This document shows positions 48,496 through 53,931 of a stretch of 53,931 bases of DNA, piece after piece. Every line of letters begins with the position of its first letter. The first letter of the stretch is position 1. Under the pieces are notes generated by a model. It ran no database searches and had not been told where the DNA came from. It was given only the letters and a program-made list of their open reading frames with translations. This stretch comes from Chitinophagaceae bacterium (lineage in GTDB: Bacteria > Bacteroidota > Bacteroidia > Chitinophagales > Chitinophagaceae). The position numbers were made by a program, and so were the translations under genes. The stretch is taken from the NCBI GenBank assembly GCA_016786885.1, contig JAEUVO010000025.1, positions 1 through 53,931 on the forward strand, in the 5' to 3' direction.

Positions 48496-49374
48496 TTAGT
48501 TACGTTTATCAAGACCCCAGGTAAGCTTATTGCGGAGAGTCTGTAAGAAATTATTCTCGCTCAACCGGACGAGATTCATCTCAAAACTCTCTTTTTTTAC
48601 GGCCAGTGTAACATTTTTATGAACGATTTCTCTCCGGGAATCAAGGGCGCAAATGATATGATCGGCCCTGCTTTCAACCTCAAAGGAAATTATATTTGTA
48701 TCTGGTACCACAATTGGGCGGACGTTTAGATTATGGGGCGCAACAGGGGTTATAACAAAACTACCTGAGTCGGGAAAAACAATTGGGCCATTACAACTCA
48801 AAGAATACCCGGTAGACCCGGTAGGTGTAGCTACAATAAGGCCATCCGCCCAATATGTATTCAAAAATTCTCCATTCAGGTAAGTGTGAATTTTGATCAT
48901 CGAAGCCACATCTCTCTTGTGGATAGAAAATTCATTTAACGCATAGGGTACATTACCAAAAAGAGGAATATCAGCATCTATATGAATCAATGTCCTTGCA
49001 TCCTCTACATAAGTACGTTTGGCAATTGCTTTTACGGCTGTTTTCACCTCATCCCGGCCAATACTGGCAAGAAAACCCAACCTGCCAAAATTGATACCCA
49101 TTACTGATATCTTTTTATCTCGTACCAATGTCACTGTATCCAACAGGGTTCCATCACCGCCAAGACTGATGATAAACTCTATCTCTTCAGTCAGATCTTC
49201 ATAAAGTGAAAACGTTTTAGTATCCGCCGGCAGGGTGATCTCATTTTTAATTTGCTCAAAAAATTGGTGAAAAATAACTGGTTCTATCTTTTGGGTTTGG
49301 AGTTCATCAAAAAAAAGCTGAACCTCTTGTTTATGCTCATCTTCAAAAACCCTGCTGTAAATAGCTGCTTTCAT
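48496..49374 (-). CDS. nadK: NAD kinase
   Basis: Phosphorylates NAD to NADP. 292 residues, normal length. The GGDG motif (residues 72-75 in ISLGGDGTLLDTV, catalytic D74), the adenine-binding NEFSIHKRD and the TPTGSTGYSLS motif are all present. Its ATG follows directly after the stop of the POTRA-barrel gene, so the two are co-transcribed. Confidence 0.97.
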   Translation of the reverse strand: MKAAIYSRVFEDEHKQEVQLFFDELQTQKIEPVIFHQFFEQIKNEITLPADTKTFSLYEDLTEEIEFIISLGGDGTLLDTVTLVRDKKISVMGINFGRLGFLASIGRDEVKTAVKAIAKRTYVEDARTLIHIDADIPLFGNVPYALNEFSIHKRDVASMIKIHTYLNGEFLNTYWADGLIVATPTGSTGYSLSCNGPIVFPDSGSFVITPVAPHNLNVRPIVVPDTNIISFEVESRADHIICALDSRREIVHKNVTLAVKKESFEMNLVRLSENNFLQTLRNKLTWGLDKRN

Positions 49375-50811
49375 TTAGAAAATAGTCTTTCTGTGTAAAT
49401 ATAACCCGTTTTGTCCTAACTGATTAAAGGAGTACTCAAACCTGAACGTAACATCATAAAAGGTTAGAATGTCAATTCCAATTCCGGCAGAATTTAGCAG
49501 TCTGTTACTCAGGTTATTTTCACCGGGTTCGGGGTTATAAACATAGCCACTGTTTCCATATATTTTTCCGAAGATCCGGACCGGAATACGTTCTGCTTCT
49601 TTTCCTTTTCGTGAAGGAATTCGTATACTGAAATTCAATACCTCCCGGCCTAAGGTTGTTTTCAGATAACCACCGGCCACTCCGTCAACAACGTAATATT
49701 CGTATCCCTGCATGAAAACATCTCCGTATCCCAAAAAACGTTGATTAAAATATGGTTGCTTGAAAGGAAGTTTTATACCACCATAAGCTTGAACGTTGAT
49801 AAATGTTTTGGGAGATATATACCAGCTTCCAAAACCCTTTGCATGAAACTGCCATACATTATTGATGTTGTCAAACCCTCTTTTACTAATCGAGAGGCTT
49901 GCAGCATACCCTTTTGTTGGGTATGGTATGTAATCAACGTCATAATAAGCCATATTGTAATACAATTCCGGGAAACTAATGCTCTTCCGGCCAGACTTAA
50001 AGTAGGAAGGATTTAGTGCAATTATAGTATCAAGCACCTTCTCAGCATAATAACCTACTCCTATACTGTGTCTTGTTTTTATTGCTCTTCGATAAGTAAG
50101 TTCAGCATAGCTATTAATAAAACTTCTGACATATCTGTCGCTATCCTTTAAAAAGACTTGCTTGTTGTTTACGGTGTTATAATTTACTTCCCGGTTTTTG
50201 CCAGCAGCAAATCCAATCTTCATCCCCCATTTCATTGCCTTATCAATATACAACCTGTCATAATTAAAAGACACCTGTTTAGTATAGCCTCCTATCAGCC
50301 ACAACCTGAATTTATCATTTCTGCCGGTAGTATTATTATACAAAATCTTTGCCCCATAATTTACCCTGCTCAGGCTGGCTTTCTGTTCTACTACCCATTG
50401 ATTCAGATTTCTGTCAACTGGTTTCAGATAAGGAACAGGAAACAGGTACCAGCGTTCTCTTACAGTTACTGTAATATTAATTGTATTACCGTCAAAGCTT
50501 TTAGCAGCCACTATCACAGAATGAAATAGCGCTGTATTCATTAATTGCCTCCTGGCATCCTCAAACTTTTTGACAAGATCCTGAAGCAGGTATTCTTCAC
50601 CGGTATGAAAAGGAATTTCACGGAGTATGATATTGGTTTTTGTCTTCTTATTACCAGAAACATCAATTTCGCCAACAATGAATTTTGAGACCGGTACAGA
50701 AATAGAAGTGTCCGCAACCATTGCCTGGTCATCCGGCAACTGAGCTGTAACTATACAACAGCTTAGCAATGCAGCAAAAAGCCCAAAACAATATTTTTTT
50801 TCCCGTATCAT
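49375..50811 (-). CDS. BamA/TamA-family outer membrane protein with one POTRA
   Basis: Omp85-superfamily protein of 478 residues. Signal peptide (1-23), one POTRA domain (FIVGEIDVSGNKKTKTNIILREIPF, about 40-120), then a barrel of strands ending in the aromatic C-terminal YLHRKTIF typical of BAM substrates. It is shorter than BamA and has one POTRA, so it is a separate Omp85 type with unknown cargo. Operon with nadK. No clear -7 box within 20 bases of its start. Confidence 0.85.
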   Translation of the reverse strand: MIREKKYCFGLFAALLSCCIVTAQLPDDQAMVADTSISVPVSKFIVGEIDVSGNKKTKTNIILREIPFHTGEEYLLQDLVKKFEDARRQLMNTALFHSVIVAAKSFDGNTINITVTVRERWYLFPVPYLKPVDRNLNQWVVEQKASLSRVNYGAKILYNNTTGRNDKFRLWLIGGYTKQVSFNYDRLYIDKAMKWGMKIGFAAGKNREVNYNTVNNKQVFLKDSDRYVRSFINSYAELTYRRAIKTRHSIGVGYYAEKVLDTIIALNPSYFKSGRKSISFPELYYNMAYYDVDYIPYPTKGYAASLSISKRGFDNINNVWQFHAKGFGSWYISPKTFINVQAYGGIKLPFKQPYFNQRFLGYGDVFMQGYEYYVVDGVAGGYLKTTLGREVLNFSIRIPSRKGKEAERIPVRIFGKIYGNSGYVYNPEPGENNLSNRLLNSAGIGIDILTFYDVTFRFEYSFNQLGQNGLYLHRKTIF

Positions 50812-50876
50812 TTACAGGTTCGGTAAAGTTCTAAGTTATCAGGATTTTTGCCCTATGTAAAATACGGGAAATGTGT

Positions 50877-51539
50877 TTATATCTTCAGATAATTCATCAG
50901 GTTGTCGTAGTTGTTCCGTAATTCGTTAGTATACAGCTCTTCTCCAAAAAAGTATTTTACATTGTATTCGTATCGCTGAAATGTAGCTACTATATCTGAA
51001 ACCTCAGGCTTATTGATACGGATGGTAACCTGCATTAGTCCCGTCTCGGCATCATTAGTTGTATTAAGTTGGGTTATCTGGGCATCATTCGTTTCCACCA
51101 ATTTACTGATCTCATTAAAAGAGTACTGGTTGCTTTCTACCTCAAGTACAATGAGGCCGCCAGGTTCATTCAGGCTCATAAACTCTGATGCATGCTTTAA
51201 TAGATCATTGTATGCAACTGTACCTATTAGCTCATTATCCTCTCCGACAACCGGCACAACACTTAATCCATTTTCAGCTGCCACCTGAACAGCTTTCAAA
51301 AAATGTTCCTCTCCTTTTACTGATGAATTGGCAAAGGATTGTTGCAGGGTGTTAAGTTCAGCATTATCATTTTCGGCCTGCAACAGATCATCCTCACTGA
51401 TAAGTCCCGCATATTTATCACCATCAACAATAGGAAGATGAGTAACATGATTATCGTTCATCAGTTGCAATGCCTGGTACACCTTGTCAGTAAGGTGCAG
51501 GTAAGGGAGTGTTTGAGATTCAAGTTCTCTGGTTAACAT
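50877..51539 (-). CDS. CBS-domain protein with C-terminal ACT-like region
   Basis: 220 residues from the ATG at 51539 (MLTRELESQTLPYLH); a longer TTG frame to 51578 would begin one base after the upstream stop and is less likely. Two CBS motifs: ALQLMNDNHVTHLPIVDGD...GLISEDDLL and AVQVAAENGLSVVPVVGED...GTVAYNDLL. The last 100 residues resemble an ACT-type regulatory fold (GGLIVLEVESNQYSFNEISKLVE). Probably an adenylate- or metabolite-sensing regulator; partner unknown. Same direction as the hydrolase upstream. Confidence 0.85.
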   Translation of the reverse strand: MLTRELESQTLPYLHLTDKVYQALQLMNDNHVTHLPIVDGDKYAGLISEDDLLQAENDNAELNTLQQSFANSSVKGEEHFLKAVQVAAENGLSVVPVVGEDNELIGTVAYNDLLKHASEFMSLNEPGGLIVLEVESNQYSFNEISKLVETNDAQITQLNTTNDAETGLMQVTIRINKPEVSDIVATFQRYEYNVKYFFGEELYTNELRNNYDNLMNYLKI

Positions 51540-51578
51540 GGATAGCGGCTTTATTATTTTCAAACAAGACAATAACAA

Positions 51579-52355
51579 TCAAATGACTGTTGCAGGCTCA
51601 TTTAGTTTTTTCAAAAATTTGTGCAGTATAGCATTAAATTCATCAGGCACTTCCATCATGGGGGCATGACCGCACTTGTCTACAAAATATAGTTCGCTAT
51701 TAGGAATCAGCTTATTAAATTCTCTTGCCACGAATGGTGGTGTGATGGTATCGTTATTTCCCCATACCAATAAAGTTGGCTGTTTTATCTGGTTTAGTTC
51801 CTCACCAAGGTTATTTCTAATTGCACTTTTTGCCAGTGCAATAATCTTGATTGCCTTCAGCCTGTTATTGGTGATGCTATACACTTCATCCACCAGTTCC
51901 TTGGTAGCAGTATTCGGATCGTAAAATGTTAGTTCTGTTTTTTTCTTAATGTATTCATAATCGCCACGCTTAGGGTAACTGTCACCCATTCCGTTTTCGA
52001 ACAAACCAGAGCTGCCGGTAAGGATCAGGGATTTTACTCGCTCCGGATGTTTAAGTGTGTGTACCAGTGCCACATGCCCGCCTAATGAATTGCCCAAAAG
52101 ATGTACTTTTTCTAAATCTCTGGCTTCTAAAAATTTATGTACAAACTTGGCTAATCCGCCTACCGAAGTATGTAGTATATCCATTTCAAGTAGTGGCAGC
52201 ATAGGAACCACCACTTTATTATGATGGCGAAAGTATTCTATCAGGCTTTGAAAATTGCTCAATGCCCCGAACAGGCCATGCAAAAGCACTAACGGTTCTC
52301 CGTTACCTTCCTCAATAAACCTGAACTTATCCTGTTGTCTGATTTCGTACTCCAT
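51579..52355 (-). CDS. Alpha/beta hydrolase
   Basis: Cytosolic alpha/beta-fold hydrolase of 258 residues. Oxyanion-hole motif LLHGLFG, nucleophile S90 in LLGNSLGGHVAL, acid in WGNNDTITPP and histidine in KCGHAPMMEVP complete the triad. Substrate not predictable. The gene has a leader of nearly 95 bases from TATATTTG (52450-52457 on the minus strand), containing the 12-bp palindrome AATCAGCTGATT. Confidence 0.9.
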   Translation of the reverse strand: MEYEIRQQDKFRFIEEGNGEPLVLLHGLFGALSNFQSLIEYFRHHNKVVVPMLPLLEMDILHTSVGGLAKFVHKFLEARDLEKVHLLGNSLGGHVALVHTLKHPERVKSLILTGSSGLFENGMGDSYPKRGDYEYIKKKTELTFYDPNTATKELVDEVYSITNNRLKAIKIIALAKSAIRNNLGEELNQIKQPTLLVWGNNDTITPPFVAREFNKLIPNSELYFVDKCGHAPMMEVPDEFNAILHKFLKKLNEPATVI

Positions 52356-52449
52356 GGGCAGTCAATCTAAGCTTTAACTCTGGTTGCTAAAATAGTCGTT
52401 TTAGCGCAAAAAATCAGCTGATTAACGTATAAAAGAAGGCTGATTATGG

Positions 52450-52457
52450 CAAATATA
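52450..52457 (-). promoter_or_regulatory. -7 box TATATTTG upstream of the hydrolase
   Basis: Exact TAnnTTTG on the minus strand in the 212-bp gap, identical to the psd box including the following CC. The gap holds no gene. Confidence 0.5.
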
Positions 52458-52567
52458 GGGGCAACTACCTTGTTTTAATCAGATGTTTCAAATACAGTCA
52501 GGCGGTATTTATTAATAATTAAATAAAAGCCCCATATGTGGTAATAGAAAAAGCAGGCAAGAAATGA

Positions 52568-53110
52568 TCAGAAAACAGAAATTTTCTTAGAAACATTCTC
52601 AAAAAACAGCTCCAAGTCGCTGAACATACCCTTGAAAAGGGGAATAATTGTACCCATACTATCAATGGCTTTTGGTCCCAAAGGCTGAATAAAAGAATAA
52701 GTAACAGATTTCTCAATTGTTTCAGGCCTGATAATATCTACCTGCTCTGCGTAAAAAAGTAAAACGCTGAAAACGACGATATATATTGCTGCATACAGGA
52801 GTATGCCGCCAAGCCTGTTTACCCATCCCAGCATTACTATTTCAACAGTTCTTTCAATAGCGTTGGCACCAAGACGAATCAACAGAACAACGGCAATAAA
52901 AACGACGGCAAAAGAAATAACAGGTAACCACTCGTCAGACACACTCACTGCCTTACCTATATAGTCAGCCACCACTATCGAGAGTTTCATAGCGGCTGCA
53001 AGCCCTATAATAACTGCCACTAACGAAAATACGCCTATGATAAGCCCCCGTTGAAAGCCTTTTATAACGGCTAATACAATAACTACTACTAAGAGAAGGT
53101 CAAGAATCAT
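52568..53110 (-). CDS. CvpA-family membrane protein
   Basis: 180 residues from the ATG at 53110 (MILDLLLVVVIVLAVIKGFQRG); a TTG at 53158 would add 16 hydrophilic residues before the first membrane helix and is less likely. Four predicted helices (about 1-17, 24-44, 60-82 and 98-120) and a soluble C-terminus match CvpA, linked to colicin V production and envelope stress but not well understood. It follows yqeY in the gldC-yqeY-cvpA order. Confidence 0.88.
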   Translation of the reverse strand: MILDLLLVVVIVLAVIKGFQRGLIIGVFSLVAVIIGLAAAMKLSIVVADYIGKAVSVSDEWLPVISFAVVFIAVVLLIRLGANAIERTVEIVMLGWVNRLGGILLYAAIYIVVFSVLLFYAEQVDIIRPETIEKSVTYSFIQPLGPKAIDSMGTIIPLFKGMFSDLELFFENVSKKISVF

Positions 53111-53177
53111 TACAATAAAACGTTTCAGTTTTGCCTGATAGTGCCGAAAATTTGCCAATAAACCATTAAAATCATGG

Positions 53178-53630
53178 CTATCTTGCCAGCAACTCTTTTA
53201 CCAGCATTGATATAGTTTTACCATCTGCCTTGCCCGCCAATTCTTTGGTAGCAACTCCCATCACCTTACCCATATCTGCAGGAGATGCTGCGCCTGTTTC
53301 AGCAATAATCTTTGTCAGCACTGCTTTTATTTCATCCGCAGATAATTGTTTCGGTAAAAAATTTTCAATGACTGCTATCTCCTCTTCTTCTTTTTTTGCA
53401 AGCTCAGGCCGATTTTGTTGCTGAAATATTTCCAGTGAATCTTTACGCTGCTTCACCATCTTCTGCAACATTTTGATTTCATCCTCCTCTTTCAGTTCTC
53501 CACCAGCACCTTCAGAAGTTTTCGCCAATAATATCGCAGCCTTAATAGCCCTGAGGCTTCTTAATGCGGCTTCATCTTTAGCCAGCATGGCGGCTTTCAA
53601 TTCAGTCATTACTTTTTGCTCTAAGCTCAT
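53178..53630 (-). CDS. yqeY: GatB/YqeY-domain protein
   Basis: A 150-residue helical protein of the YqeY family, related to the tRNA-binding tail of GatB. The opening MSLEQKVMTELKAAMLAKDEAALRSLR (split here only for reading), the middle FLPKQLSADEI and the end VMGVATKELAGKADGK are characteristic. A role in tRNA-dependent amidation or another tRNA process is inferred. 11 bases after gldC. Confidence 0.9.
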   Translation of the reverse strand: MSLEQKVMTELKAAMLAKDEAALRSLRAIKAAILLAKTSEGAGGELKEEDEIKMLQKMVKQRKDSLEIFQQQNRPELAKKEEEEIAVIENFLPKQLSADEIKAVLTKIIAETGAASPADMGKVMGVATKELAGKADGKTISMLVKELLAR

Positions 53631-53641
53631 AATAATATGAT

Positions 53642-53931
53642 TTAAGCTTTGTTTTCTTTTAATTGTCTTTCCCGGAATTTCTCATAAAATCCTTTAGCAA
53701 ATTTTTTCATTTCCTCTACCTGGTCTGCATATTTAGTGGCACGGCCATACGTATCGGCCATTGTCATCAACGTCTGGTAAAAGAAATCGGCCATTTCATC
53801 CACCATCATATCTTTTGTCCACAAGTCAATGCGCAATGCCGCTTTTTCAGCACCATCCCAGAAGGAAATCATCATCGCTTTTGCTTTTTGTGCATTTTCT
53901 ATACTTGTATCTGTTGCACTCCAGGCAATAG
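53642..53931 (-). CDS. gldC: Gliding motility protein GldC (5' end outside window)
   Basis: Partial gene: the frame stays open to the right edge, so the true start is beyond 53931. The visible 95 or so residues include WSATDTSIENAQKAKAMMIS, the block ALRIDLWTKDMMVDEMADFF and YQTLMTMADTYGRAT, which fit GldC. GldC is a small cytosolic protein found in gliding Bacteroidota but dispensable in some. The internal ATG at 53875 is not the start, since conserved residues continue upstream. It is followed by yqeY and cvpA. Confidence 0.85.
   Translation of the reverse strand, partial: IAWSATDTSIENAQKAKAMMISFWDGAEKAALRIDLWTKDMMVDEMADFFYQTLMTMADTYGRATKYADQVEEMKKFAKGFYEKFRERQLKENKA

Noticed and set aside
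1..53931. tRNA or rRNA genes
   Set aside because: No T-loop (GGTTCRA) with matching stems or rRNA-like segments were found on reading both strands by eye.

Overview
The window reads as ordinary chromosome of a Bacteroidota bacterium, most likely of the Chitinophagaceae/Chitinophagia (inference from protein style; no 16S gene is present). The support is: gliding-motility proteins GldH and GldC; BatD; the block nadK, DUF6089, uppS, bamA, ompH, ompH, murI; many 5' regions with the Bacteroidota -7 promoter element TAnnTTTG (or TAnnTTTA); and few Shine-Dalgarno-like sites. About 58 protein genes are supported. These include rpmH at 40804-40959, which is only 51 codons long, and a gldC cut by the right edge. 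I see no tRNA, rRNA, CRISPR, insertion sequence or prophage.

Layout. 1-333: non-coding, with an intrinsic terminator. 334-7213: radA-comF, a beta-helix lipoprotein, a glutathione peroxidase, a thioredoxin-like lipoprotein and holB. 7214-18604: ricT, a GH3/beta-lactamase fusion, mutL, a PBP4-type peptidase, an oxidoreductase, an arginase-fold protein and pheS. 18588-23755: a predicted barrel protein, an acyl-CoA dehydrogenase/SDR pair, a CarboxypepD_reg protein and an LpxD-like acyltransferase. 23756-24381: the largest gene-free stretch, with a candidate small RNA. 24382-29257: yicC, gldH, a two-component system and batD. 29337-34549: an SDR, yjjG, the phospholipid genes psd and cdsA with a CPBP protease, and dusB. 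34546-39343: small membrane and unknown proteins, a second glutathione peroxidase, an aldehyde dehydrogenase, tadA and superoxide dismutase. 39411-53931: almost entirely minus strand. It carries a LuxR-type regulator, yidD-rnpA-rpmH, murI, two ompH, bamA, uppS, a DUF2541-like and a DUF6089-like protein, nadK, a second POTRA barrel protein, a CBS protein, a hydrolase, cvpA, yqeY and gldC. Together this arm holds envelope assembly (BamA, Skp-like chaperones, undecaprenyl-PP synthase, D-glutamate supply, YidD) and tRNA/ribosome housekeeping.

The most unusual signal is not a gene. Short arrays of 7-bp units recur at seven loci. The unit sequence differs from locus to locus, but the unit length is always 7. 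Several arrays lie in-frame inside housekeeping genes (mutL linker, pheS linker, ricT tail, the signal peptide of the PBP4 homologue). A separate CCCCTRAAGGGG palindrome family lies between genes and also in-frame inside the zinc module of holB. Other leads are a roughly 74-nt candidate sRNA with a 15-nt complement in the other terminator-bearing gap, -7 boxes abutting terminator-like hairpins upstream of uppS, rnpA and bamA, and a perfect palindrome joining two divergent start codons. All of these are sequence readings without database support.
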